Below are positions 24,410 through 33,134 of a DNA stretch of 64,000 nucleotides, in pieces (position 1 is the first letter of the stretch; each line of letters begins with the position of its first letter). The DNA comes from Methylobacterium sp. GXS13 (GTDB taxonomy: Bacteria; Pseudomonadota; Alphaproteobacteria; Rhizobiales; Beijerinckiaceae): NCBI RefSeq assembly GCF_001455965.1, contig NZ_LKKO01000080.1, forward strand, positions 88,914-152,913. Direction: 5' to 3'. The notes beneath the pieces are model-generated. The model saw only the letters and a program-made list of their open reading frames with translations, was not told where the DNA came from and ran no database searches. The translations under genes and the position numbers were made by a program.

Positions 24410-26515
24410 GTGGCACAGATCGACCGTAACATTGCCGTCGCGAGCTGGCTTGCGCCGGTCCATTCGGCACAGCCGGAGCGGGCGGGCCCGACCCGGCCCG
24501 ACACCACCGCCGAGTTCGGCGACCTGTGGCGCATCCTGTGGCGGCGCAAGCGCACCGTGCTGGGAACAGCCCTGGTGCTGGGCCTGCTGGTCCTGGCCTA
24601 TGCCCTCATCACCCCGTCCCTTTACACCGCCACCGCGCAGATCCTGATCGACCCGCGCGACCGGCAGGTGGTGCTGAACGACGTCAATCCGGGTGCCCTG
24701 TCGCCGGACGGCGGCATCGCCCAGGTTGAGAGCCAGGTGAAGGTGATCGAGTCCGACGCAGTCCTGGGCCGGGCCGTGACGCAGGCGGGGCTGGAGAGCG
24801 AGCCGGGCTTCGGGGTCGCCCAGCAGGGCCTGATCTCCCGCACCGTCGCGTCCCTGCGCGAGATGGTGCTCGGGCCGAAGGCGGAGCGGCCCGTGGATCC
24901 CCGCGGCCGGGCCCTCGACCAGCTGCGGCGCAAGCTCGCGGTCAAGCGCGCCGACAAGGTGTTCGTGATCGACGTGGTCGTGACCACGGTGGATCCGGAT
25001 CTCTCGGCCCGGATCGTCAACGCGATCGCCAACGCGTACCTCGCCGACCAGACGGAGGCCCGCTCCGATGCGGCCAAGCGCGCTTCGGGCGACCTGCGCG
25101 GGCGCCTCGACGAGTTGCGCAACGCGGTGAACGCCGCCGACAAGAAGCTCGAGGATTACAAGGCGCGCAACGGGCTGATCGCCTCGAGCGGCCGGCTCGT
25201 GAACGAGCAGCAGCTCACAGATTCGAACGCCCGGCTGGTCGCAGCGCGCGGTCGGACCGCCGAGGCCAAGGCGCGCCTGCAGGGCATCAAGGATGCGCGC
25301 GGCCAGGCGATCGGCTCCGGGGCGATGCCGGAGGCGGTCCAGTCCTCGGCGGTCGACCGGCTGCGTGGGCAATATGCCGAGCTCGCCGCGAAGGAAGCGG
25401 ATCTGCGCACCAATCTCGGCGAGCGCCATCCCTACATAGCCGCCGTGCGCACGCAGATGCAGGACGTCCGCCGCCTGATCGACGCCGAGCTGAACCGCAT
25501 CGCCGGCGCGGCCGAGACCGAGTACCAGCGCGCCCTGGCGAACGAGAAGTCGATCGCCGCCGATCTGGAGAAGCTGCAGCGGCAATCGGCGGTGACCGCG
25601 CAATCCTCGGTCCAGCTGCGTGAATTGGAGCGGGAGGTCGAAGCCGCCCGCACCGTCTACAACACGTTCCTGGTCCGCACCCGCGAGATCAAGGAGCAGT
25701 CGGCCATCGACAGCTCGAACGCCCGCATCATCACGTCGGCCCGGCCACCGCAGGATGCGAGCTGGCCGCCGCGGCTGATCCTGGTCGCCGCCGCCCTGGC
25801 GGGCGGCCTCGGGCTCGGCGCCGGCCTCGCGCTGACGCGGGAATATCTGGAGCCGACGGTACTGTCGCCGCGCCAGCTGGAGCGTCTGTCGAACGCGCCC
25901 GTCGTGGCGGTGATCCCGGGGCTGCAGCCGGGCGGGGCCAACACGGCGGCTGCAAGCTTCACCCTGGACCATCTCGCCACCGCGGCGGGCACCCGCGGCC
26001 GGTCCCTGGCGCTGCTGGTCACCTCCGGAGAGGCGGAGGCGACCGAGCGTCGGGCGGTGATCGCGCTGCTCGCCTCGGTGGCGGTGGGACGCGGCGACCG
26101 GGTGCTGCTGGTCGATGCGGACCTGCGCGCCGACGGCGCCGGCACGGCCGGCCTCCTCGACGTGCTGCGCGGCGAGCAGAGCCTCAACGCGGTGACGCAA
26201 ATCGATGCGAAGACCGGCGCCCGGCGGATCGGGCTCGGCGACACGCAGAAACCGATCCGCGACGCACTGGTGCCGGCCAATATCGAGCGCTTCCTGGCCG
26301 GCGTGAAGGGCCGTTTCGAACTGGTGATCGTCGACGGCGGCGTGTTGTCCGAGAACCTGCGGCTCGGTCCGATCGCGGCGGCAGCGGACCGGCTTCTGCT
26401 GGTCGTCTGCAACGGCGCCACCCGCCAGCGTGACCTGATCGACCTCGTCGACACCTCCGAGGCTCTGGGCCGCCCCGTCTCCGGCTCCCTGCTGCTTGAC
26501 CGGCGCAGCGCGTGA
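24410..26515 (+). CDS. Wzz/GumC-type polysaccharide co-polymerase with degenerate BY-kinase domain
   Basis: 701 residues. It has an N-terminal Wzz domain with a first membrane helix at about 46-68, a long helical periplasmic region with coiled-coil stretches (about 200-430), and a second helix at about 456-476. The C-terminal domain (about 525-695) has the BY-kinase fold, including a Walker-B-like RVLLVDADLRADG and an LVIVDGG strand. The Walker A position reads VTSGEAEATERRAV with no G-x-G-K-T/S, and no tyrosine cluster is present, so kinase activity is unlikely. It would set chain length for the exopolysaccharide. GTG start; it overlaps the next gene by four bases. Confidence 0.87.
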   Translation: MAQIDRNIAVASWLAPVHSAQPERAGPTRPDTTAEFGDLWRILWRRKRTVLGTALVLGLLVLAYALITPSLYTATAQILIDPRDRQVVLNDVNPGALSPDGGIAQVESQVKVIESDAVLGRAVTQAGLESEPGFGVAQQGLISRTVASLREMVLGPKAERPVDPRGRALDQLRRKLAVKRADKVFVIDVVVTTVDPDLSARIVNAIANAYLADQTEARSDAAKRASGDLRGRLDELRNAVNAADKKLEDYKARNGLIASSGRLVNEQQLTDSNARLVAARGRTAEAKARLQGIKDARGQAIGSGAMPEAVQSSAVDRLRGQYAELAAKEADLRTNLGERHPYIAAVRTQMQDVRRLIDAELNRIAGAAETEYQRALANEKSIAADLEKLQRQSAVTAQSSVQLRELEREVEAARTVYNTFLVRTREIKEQSAIDSSNARIITSARPPQDASWPPRLILVAAALAGGLGLGAGLALTREYLEPTVLSPRQLERLSNAPVVAVIPGLQPGGANTAAASFTLDHLATAAGTRGRSLALLVTSGEAEATERRAVIALLASVAVGRGDRVLLVDADLRADGAGTAGLLDVLRGEQSLNAVTQIDAKTGARRIGLGDTQKPIRDALVPANIERFLAGVKGRFELVIVDGGVLSENLRLGPIAAAADRLLLVVCNGATRQRDLIDLVDTSEALGRPVSGSLLLDRRSA

Positions 26516-27816
26516 GCACGGCCCGGCCAGCGGGCTTCGCGCACCGGCAGGCGGCGCGGTCGCGGCCGGAACCGCGCCTGGGAGGCCTGGCGCGATTCGA
26601 ATCGTTGGCCTTCCTGCTGCTGACCGTGGTTCTGGTCGGCGTCTCGGGCGGCCTGCTCTGGGCCCTCGGCCTCAACTACGACGGGATCAGCGGGTCTGCG
26701 CCCTCGAAGATCCATCCGGCAACCTACATGGCGGTGGCGCTCGTCGGCTGGACGATGCTGCGCGCCGGCAACCCGGTGATCCCGGTGGCCCAGGCGCTCA
26801 ACCGCCGCCCGGCCTGCGTGCTCCTCGCCACCTGCGGCGTGTTGCTGCTCGTGCTGATCGCGGCCCGGGGCGGCACGGGGCTGGCCGGCTCGATCGACAC
26901 CTTCGTGTTGGCCGGGCTGATCCCGATCCTGCTCATGGATCGCGACACCGCGACCCTGCGGCGGATCGAGACGATCTTCCACCTGATGATGCTCGCCAAC
27001 GCGCTGCTCGGCCTGTTCGAGTTCGCCAGCGGCCAGCGTTTCTTCCCCTTCCGGTTCGACGGCATGGCGTTCGAGACCGACACGCGCTCGGCCGCACTCC
27101 AGGGCCACCCGCTAGTCAACGCGACCCTCACCGCCTGCTACATCCTGGCGCTCGCCAAGGGCGGCGGCCGGCTGAACCCGGCGCTCCGGGCGGGAATGAT
27201 CGCCGTTCAGCTCGTGGCGCTCGTCACGTTCGGCGGCCGGTCGGCGACGGTGACGACCCTGGCGCTCGGCGGGATGGTCGCGCTGTTCGCCCTCAACCGC
27301 ACCCTGCGGAACAACCGGATCCCCCTGATCGGGGCGGCCTGTGCCTGTTTCGTGCTGACGGCGCTGCCGGTGATGGTCGCGGTGCTCGCGGCAGTGGGGT
27401 TCTTCGACACGCTGCTCAGCCGGTTCGTCTCGGACGGCGGCAGCGCCCAGGCCCGGGTCGACATGCTGGCGATCTTCGACGCGATCCCGTTCCGGCAATT
27501 GCTGCTGGCCCCCGACCTCCTGCAGGTGAGCACCCTGCGGCGGATCTACGGCCTGGAATGGGGCATCGAGAACTCGATCGTCTCCGACGTGCTCTACCAC
27601 GGCATTCTGGTGACGACGCTGCTTGTCGTCGCGGTGGGGCTCTATCTCGGCGAGATCGCCCGGAACTGCCGGCGCGGCGTCTGGCTGCCGATCCTCACCT
27701 TCGTGATCCTGATCAACACCTTCGAGGGCCTGGCCGGCAAGACAACCATGCTGGCGAAGTTCGCGCTGATGCTGATCGTGTTGTTTCCGCCGGCTGCGAC
27801 CCGGGAGCGTGGCTGA
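26512..27816 (+). CDS. O-antigen ligase/polymerase-like membrane protein (VpsF-like)
   Basis: 434 residues with about 11-12 membrane helices and a large periplasmic loop late in the protein (DTLLSRFVSDGGSAQARVDM). This layout is typical of Wzy/WaaL-type polymerases. The overall sequence, with KIHPATYMA, QGHPLVNATLTACYI and GGRSATVTTLALGG, resembles VpsF-family exopolysaccharide polymerases. It would link repeat units in the periplasm. The GTG start overlaps the stop of the GumC-like gene (GTGA), so the two are translationally coupled, fitting a polymerase/co-polymerase pair. Confidence 0.8.
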   Translation: MSTARPAGFAHRQAARSRPEPRLGGLARFESLAFLLLTVVLVGVSGGLLWALGLNYDGISGSAPSKIHPATYMAVALVGWTMLRAGNPVIPVAQALNRRPACVLLATCGVLLLVLIAARGGTGLAGSIDTFVLAGLIPILLMDRDTATLRRIETIFHLMMLANALLGLFEFASGQRFFPFRFDGMAFETDTRSAALQGHPLVNATLTACYILALAKGGGRLNPALRAGMIAVQLVALVTFGGRSATVTTLALGGMVALFALNRTLRNNRIPLIGAACACFVLTALPVMVAVLAAVGFFDTLLSRFVSDGGSAQARVDMLAIFDAIPFRQLLLAPDLLQVSTLRRIYGLEWGIENSIVSDVLYHGILVTTLLVVAVGLYLGEIARNCRRGVWLPILTFVILINTFEGLAGKTTMLAKFALMLIVLFPPAATRERG

Positions 27817-27849
27817 CGCCGCTGCGGGCCCTCCCCCCGGTCCCCCCTT

Positions 27850-27964
27850 CTCATCCTGGGGCGCGAGCGCTGCGAGCCGCGAAGGAGCCCTTCAGGAATC
27901 GCGCGGCTGGCTGGAGGCCTCCTCCGAGGCCCTCGCTTCGCTTCGTCGCCTCGGGTTGAGGGGG
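27850..27964. repeat. Palindromic intergenic repeat, second family
   Basis: The segment begins CTCATCCTGGGGCGCGAGCG and ends TCGCCTCGGGTTGAGG. The two ends are inverted, imperfect copies around a central GAAGGAGCCCTTCAGG-containing core. It matches the look of the dispersed CATCCTGAGG-type element seen in Methylobacterium and Bradyrhizobium genomes. It fills most of the gap between the convergent VpsF-like and GH5 genes and may act as a terminator. Confidence 0.75.
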
Positions 27965-27997
27965 TGGGTGGAAAGAGACGCCTCTGGGCGAACCCGC

Positions 27998-29242
27998 TTA
28001 CGGACGTCTGCCAAGCCCCAGCGCCGCGACCAGCGCCGGATCGATGGCGTGGGTGTCGTCCATCAGACCGAGCCCGTCGAACAGGTTCCAGAAGGACCAG
28101 CCGAAACCCGCCTGCTCCGCTGCCCGCCGCACGTCGCCGAGATAGGCGGTCCGGTCGGCGGCCCGAGAGGCCGTGTAGCGGGCATCGGTGCGCAAGGCTC
28201 CGAACTCCCCCATCAGCACATGCCGGGCCGGGATCCCGTAGAGGTCGGCCCAGGCCGAGACCGGGGCCAGTTCCTTCGCCAGATAGGCCGGTCCCGGCTC
28301 CGCCGCGCCATACTCGCGCAGCTTCGCCTCGATCACCGCGAGGTCCTGGGCCTTCTCGGCCTGCGGAATCTTGGGGTCGGCCGCCATGCGGGCTCGGACC
28401 GCCGCCAGGGTTTCGGGCAGGCGCGCCGGATTGCCCGGCCAGGGCACGGCGTTCAGCCAGCGGTAGAACGGTTCCTCGGTGAGCCAGGTCGCGCCCTGGT
28501 GGGAGAACAGGTACGGCTCGTAGAAGTGGAAAGTGTAGAGCAGCGGCCCGAACCGGGCGAGGGTCGCCGGGTCGAGGCTGGTCAGACCGGAGACCAGGCT
28601 GCCGCAGGCGCCGGTCGCCACCAGGGTCAGGTCCGGCGCGGCCTCCCGGGCGGCGGTGAGAAGCCCCGCCTGGACCCGGGTCCAGGCGCCGGCCCCGCAA
28701 GCCTGCGGCGGCTCGTTCACCGGCTCCAGCGCCACCCGGCCGCTGCCCTTCCGGGCGCAGAGCCGGGCGAGTTCGGCGATCAGCGCGCGATAGGTCGGGT
28801 AGAGCGGCGCCCGATCGGAGCCGTAAAAGGCGTCGGGCGTGTAATGGTGTGTGGCGGCATTCGCCTGAACGTTGACGAGGACACGCATCCCGGTCGCCAA
28901 CACCGCGTCGATCGCGTTGGACAGCATTCCGAAGAGTTCGGAACGGCGTGCGCCCGTGAACGCCACGAACGGTCCGGGATCCAAGGGAAGCCGCGTGAAG
29001 TCGAAGCCGAGCCCCGCGAGCCGGCGCAGGTCGTCGTGGGTCGGGATCGGGCGATCGGCCTGGAACGGCGGCCAGGCATAATCGGTCCGGGGCGCCGGAA
29101 ATTCGGTTGTCAGCGAGAACCACGGCCACAGGGCAATGCCGCGGCGGAGCGGTAGCGGCTCAGTGACGGCCGAGGCCGGGAGCGCGCAGGTCCCTGCGGC
29201 CGCGAGGCCGCCGGCCGCCGGGCCCCGCGGGCTCGCCCTCAT
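27998..29242 (-). CDS. Glycoside hydrolase family 5 (cellulase-like) glycanase
   Basis: About 414 residues from the ATG at 29242. A short signal-like segment (GGLAAAGTCALPASA) precedes a TIM-barrel domain. The acid/base glutamate is in VALEPVNEPP, and the nucleophile is in HVLMGEFGAL near residue 365. HFYEPYLFSH supplies the conserved barrel histidine/tyrosine region. Enzymes of this kind in exopolysaccharide loci cut the nascent or released polymer. The start overlaps the upstream GT4 stop by four bases (ATGA), showing coupling to a glycosyltransferase in the locus. Confidence 0.85.
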   Translation of the reverse strand: MRASPRGPAAGGLAAAGTCALPASAVTEPLPLRRGIALWPWFSLTTEFPAPRTDYAWPPFQADRPIPTHDDLRRLAGLGFDFTRLPLDPGPFVAFTGARRSELFGMLSNAIDAVLATGMRVLVNVQANAATHHYTPDAFYGSDRAPLYPTYRALIAELARLCARKGSGRVALEPVNEPPQACGAGAWTRVQAGLLTAAREAAPDLTLVATGACGSLVSGLTSLDPATLARFGPLLYTFHFYEPYLFSHQGATWLTEEPFYRWLNAVPWPGNPARLPETLAAVRARMAADPKIPQAEKAQDLAVIEAKLREYGAAEPGPAYLAKELAPVSAWADLYGIPARHVLMGEFGALRTDARYTASRAADRTAYLGDVRRAAEQAGFGWSFWNLFDGLGLMDDTHAIDPALVAALGLGRRP

Positions 29243-30426
29243 CCGTCCGTCCCAGCCGTGGCCCGGGCGGGGCTTGCGTCGACCCGGGATCTCGCCGCCG
29301 CCGAAGCAGGCGTCGGGAAGCCACCGACCCGGCACAACTCGCTCTCATAGGCCGCGAGCACGTCGTCCCAGCGGAAGCTCTCGGCTCGCGCCCGCGCCGC
29401 CGCGGCAGCGGTCGCCACCGCAGCGTCGTCGGCGATCACACGCTCGATGGCGTCTGCACAGCTGGCGCCGTCCGTGAAGTAGAACTGGCCGTCACCGGCG
29501 GTACCGCGGTTGAACGGGTTGTCGTGGGCGATCACGGCATTGCCGGCCCACAGCGCTTCAACCAACGACGGGTTCGTGCCACCGACGGTGTGACCGTGGA
29601 GATAGGCGCGGGCGTGGACGCGCAGGCTCTGGACCAGTTCCGGCTCGTAGATCGCCCCCGGCATCAGAACCTCCAGCCCGGCGGCGTCCTCGACCGCCCG
29701 GTGATAGGCATTGCCGACCTTCAGGGTTCCCAGCACCACCAGCCGCATGCCCCTCGGCTTGCGGGAGAACGCTTCGACGAGGGTCAGGATGTTGTTGTCG
29801 GGCTCGATGCGGGCGATCGAGATCAAGTAGCGGCCGGGTTCGAGCCCGAGCGGCGGCGGCCTCAGTTCTGCCGGGGGCGGATCGCCTGCGTAGGGGATCG
29901 TCGCGATGGCCTGCCGCGGGCGGCGGCGGGCGAGATGGTCCGCGATGGCCGGATGGTCGGCGACGAGCCGCTGCGACGACCAGGCCGCGATCCACTCGCT
30001 CACATAGAAGAACGCCCGCACCGGCAGGGGCCATTTCGGTCGGCGCCACTCGATTCCGTCCATGTTGGCCAGAATCCGCCCCCCGCGCGCGCGCAGGTAC
30101 GGCAGGAACGCCGCGCCGTTGTAGCCGAGGACGAGGCAGACGCCGCCCCGCGCCGCCGCGTCGCGCACGCAGAACGCATCGAACGCCAAGGTCGCGGCCG
30201 GGCCGCGTAGGGCCACCTCGCCGGTGATCAGCGTGATGCCGTTCCAGGTTCGGGTCGAGACCCGATCCCGCACCCGTTCGACCTCCTCCTGACAATACAC
30301 GCCGACCCGCCAACCGCGATTGGCGAGATAGAGCGCGAGTCGTTCCGCGAAAGTCTCGAAGCCGCCATGGGCGGCCGGAATCCCGCGCGTCCCAAGAATA
30401 AGTAGTGTGGGCGCATCGACGGGCAC
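29239..30426 (-). CDS. GT4 glycosyltransferase with DUF1972-type N-terminus
   Basis: 395 residues with the N-terminal LGTRGIPAAHGGFETFAERL motif typical of DUF1972 rhamnosyl/mannosyl-type transferases. It is followed by a GT-B C-terminal domain with YLISIARIEPDNNILTLVEA and the donor-binding HGHTVGGTNPSLVEALWAG. The start is a GTG at 30426. It is translationally coupled to the GH5 gene downstream and divergent from another GT4 gene. Acceptor and sugar cannot be deduced. Confidence 0.87.
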   Translation of the reverse strand: MPVDAPTLLILGTRGIPAAHGGFETFAERLALYLANRGWRVGVYCQEEVERVRDRVSTRTWNGITLITGEVALRGPAATLAFDAFCVRDAAARGGVCLVLGYNGAAFLPYLRARGGRILANMDGIEWRRPKWPLPVRAFFYVSEWIAAWSSQRLVADHPAIADHLARRRPRQAIATIPYAGDPPPAELRPPPLGLEPGRYLISIARIEPDNNILTLVEAFSRKPRGMRLVVLGTLKVGNAYHRAVEDAAGLEVLMPGAIYEPELVQSLRVHARAYLHGHTVGGTNPSLVEALWAGNAVIAHDNPFNRGTAGDGQFYFTDGASCADAIERVIADDAAVATAAAAARARAESFRWDDVLAAYESELCRVGGFPTPASAAARSRVDASPARATAGTDG

Positions 30427-30534
30427 GGCTCTTCCTTTTCTGTGAGCGGCTCATATTGTACAGCGATAGGAATAACGGTCGCCTAAATAGGCGATACAAC
30501 CCACGGTTGTTACATCCTGATAAGTATTCATCTT

Positions 30535-31890
30535 ATGGTAGATAGTTCGATACTCGCGACATCTTCTAGCTCAGTTGGCACCGGCCCGGCATCGCATCCC
30601 TTCGCCCTGCGCCCGGATTCCGCCCAGACCCTGCGCCGCGACGCGTTCCCCGCCGAGGCGCGCGCCACCGGGACCACGGGGACGTTCGCGTTTCGGCGCG
30701 CTCCGGCGCTTGGCCCGGTCACGCGCATCACCTGCGTGCACCAGGGTTTCGAGCTCTACGGTTCGGATCGCTGCTTCATCGAGACGGTGCGGACCATCCG
30801 GGCCGCTCATCCGGCCGCGCAGATCGACGTAGTCCTGCCCCGGCACGGGCCGATCGTGGCGGCGCTAGAGCCCTATGCCAGCGCCATCATGATCGAGCCC
30901 CTATGGATCCTGCGGCGGAAGAACCTCGCGCGGCTCGCCACGCTGGGGATGATGGCACTGCCCTTCGCGATGGCCCGGGCGCTTCGGCGCATCCGCAACA
31001 GCGACCTCGTCTACATCAACACCACCGTGGTCGCCGACTACCTGCTGGCCGCCCGGTTGCTGCCGGGGCGCAGCATCGTCCACGTGCATGAGATCCCGGA
31101 AGGCGCCGTGCTGAAGGTCCTGCGCGGGCTGATCCGCTGGAGCGGCGCCAACGTGGTGTTCAATTCCCGCGCCACCGAACGCACCTACGCCCTGCCCGCG
31201 GAATCGACGGCACGCGTCGTCTATAATGGTATCGCCGGGCCGACAGAGCCGAATGGTCGGGACTATGACGGCACGCGCCGCCTGCGGGTGCTGATGCTCG
31301 GCCGGATCAGCCGGATTAAGGGCCAGGACGTTCTGGTCGAGGCTTTGGCTTCCCTGCCCGAGACCATCCGCAGCCGGATCGAGCTCAAGATCGTTGGCAG
31401 CGCCTTCGAGGACGCCGCCCGCGAGGGTGCGCTGGCCGCACGCATCGCCGAGACCGGCCTGTCGAAGCAGGTCACGCTCCAGCCCTTCGTGGACGATCCG
31501 TCCGAACTCTACCGGTGGGCCGACGTGGTGACGATGCCGTCGCAGCGCCCGGAATCGCTCGGCCGGGTGGCGATCGAGGCGATGTCCTACGGCGTGCCGC
31601 CGCTGGTCACCGATATCGGCGGCCTCCCGGAGGTGGTGGCCGACGGCAAGACTGGCTGGATCGTCCCCCCCGGCGGCCCGGAGCCGATCGCCAACGTGCT
31701 CGCCCGCATCGCCACCGATCCGGCCAGCTGGCGCGGTTTCGCCCCGGCGGCCCGGGCGCGCTATGAGGCGCTGTTTTCGGAGGCCTCGGCGGCCGAGGGG
31801 ATCGACGCCATGGTGCGGGCGACCCTGCGGCGGGCCCGCAACAGCGACGCAGCGGTGACGGTGGAACGGACCGCGCGCCCGACGGCCTGA
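30535..31890 (+). CDS. GT4 family glycosyltransferase
   Basis: 451 residues. The GT-B fold is shown by CVHQGFELYGSDRCFIETV in the N-terminal domain and by VLMLGRISRIKGQDVLVEAL and PESLGRVAIEAMSYGVPPLV with the EX7E-type donor site. The first 60 residues are a Ser/Ala-rich, probably disordered extension not usual for the family, and no ribosome site precedes the ATG at 30535, so the true start may be further downstream. Part of the exopolysaccharide locus, divergent from the other GT4. Confidence 0.85.
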   Translation: MVDSSILATSSSSVGTGPASHPFALRPDSAQTLRRDAFPAEARATGTTGTFAFRRAPALGPVTRITCVHQGFELYGSDRCFIETVRTIRAAHPAAQIDVVLPRHGPIVAALEPYASAIMIEPLWILRRKNLARLATLGMMALPFAMARALRRIRNSDLVYINTTVVADYLLAARLLPGRSIVHVHEIPEGAVLKVLRGLIRWSGANVVFNSRATERTYALPAESTARVVYNGIAGPTEPNGRDYDGTRRLRVLMLGRISRIKGQDVLVEALASLPETIRSRIELKIVGSAFEDAAREGALAARIAETGLSKQVTLQPFVDDPSELYRWADVVTMPSQRPESLGRVAIEAMSYGVPPLVTDIGGLPEVVADGKTGWIVPPGGPEPIANVLARIATDPASWRGFAPAARARYEALFSEASAAEGIDAMVRATLRRARNSDAAVTVERTARPTA

Positions 31891-32142
31891 CCGCGGCGTT
31901 TTTGCTTGTCGCGCGGTTGCGACCGGAATTCGACTGCCATCGATCTTCGGTGGACAATCACCGGTGCTGTCGGATTCGGTAAGTACCAGTCGATGATAAT
32001 GATCGCCTGGCCAGACGCTGGCGGCCCGGCGGCTTTGTCGGAGCGGCGGGTCCCGCTCGCCGCGCGCGTCGGGCGTCTGAGAGGTTAGTCCGGCCGTTGC
32101 CCGCCGGCATGCGGGCCGGCCCGGCGGAGGGAACGCCTCGTC
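31891..32142. other. Intergenic stretch without a supported gene
   Basis: About 250 bases lie between the GT4 and fatty acid hydroxylase-like genes, both on the plus strand. It contains an AT-richer patch near 31960-32000 that may hold a promoter. No ORF or clear structure is supported. Confidence 0.35.
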
Positions 32143-33132
32143 ATGGATGTCGTCCAGTTCATCACGCGGATCATCGACAAGGTCTCGGCCGAGAACCTCG
32201 TCGCCGCCGGCCTGCTATTCGCGACCGCGTTCGGCTGCGCCCTGATCGCGTACCTGCGCACCGCGGAACGCTACTCGTTCGCCGAGTTCTTTGAATTCGC
32301 GCTGCCGCACGCGGTGATGACCCACCCCTCCGCCCGGGCCGACCTGCTGTTCTACATCACCCGCAAGGCGATCATGCCGTTCCTGCTGATCCCGGCCGGG
32401 GTCACCTTCGTGGTGGCGGTGGGCTACGCAACCAATCGGGTGCTGGGCACAATCTTCGGCATCGACCAGCCGGTCTTCGGCGAGCCCGGACCGGTGACCG
32501 TAGTGCTGTTTACCCTCACCATGCTGCTCGCTTACGACTTATCCTACTACCTCTACCACACGGCCCAGCACCGCTACCCGTTCCTGTGGGAGCTTCATAA
32601 GGTCCACCACTCCGCCGAGGTGATGGTCGGCATCACCAAGGACCGCGTCCACCCTCTCGACGAGCTGATGAACCGCGCCTGGGATGGGGTGATCCCGGGG
32701 ATCTGTTTCGGCATCTGGAGCCTAGTCGCCCTGAACCCCGTCGAGCTGACGGTGTTCGGGATCAACGTCTACATCATGCGCAACATCCTGATGATGGACT
32801 TCGTGCGCCACACGCATTTCAAGATCTCGTTCGGGCGGCTCAACGCCGTCATCCTGTGTCCGCACTGGCACCAGCTCCACCACTCGACGGCGCCACAGCA
32901 TTACGACAAGAACTTCGGGCTGCTGTTCTCGTTCTGGGACCGTCTGTTCGGGACGCTGCACGTCCCGCATCCGAACGAGGACTTCACCTTCGGCCTCGTC
33001 GATCGCGATGTGGCCGACTATCAATCCCTCTCGGGGCTCTACCTCCTGCCCCTCAAGAAGATGGGCCGGCGGATCGCCCGGCAGGTTCGGCGCCTGCGCG
33101 GCATCCCGGCTCAGCCTCGCTCTGGCGCCTGA
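32143..33132 (+). CDS. Sterol desaturase / fatty acid hydroxylase superfamily membrane protein
   Basis: 329 residues with four or more hydrophobic segments and the histidine clusters of diiron membrane oxygenases: H-x3-H at 139-143 (YHTAQHR), HKVHH at 152-156, HTH at 223-225, and HWHQLHH at 241-247 with His253. All of the usual ligand positions appear present. Reactions in this superfamily include hydroxylation or desaturation of sterols, fatty acids and other lipids. Inside an exopolysaccharide locus it may modify a lipid carrier or acyl decoration, which is inference. The GNAT gene starts two bases after its stop, so they form a unit. Confidence 0.85.
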   Translation: MDVVQFITRIIDKVSAENLVAAGLLFATAFGCALIAYLRTAERYSFAEFFEFALPHAVMTHPSARADLLFYITRKAIMPFLLIPAGVTFVVAVGYATNRVLGTIFGIDQPVFGEPGPVTVVLFTLTMLLAYDLSYYLYHTAQHRYPFLWELHKVHHSAEVMVGITKDRVHPLDELMNRAWDGVIPGICFGIWSLVALNPVELTVFGINVYIMRNILMMDFVRHTHFKISFGRLNAVILCPHWHQLHHSTAPQHYDKNFGLLFSFWDRLFGTLHVPHPNEDFTFGLVDRDVADYQSLSGLYLLPLKKMGRRIARQVRRLRGIPAQPRSGA

Positions 33133-33134
33133 TC

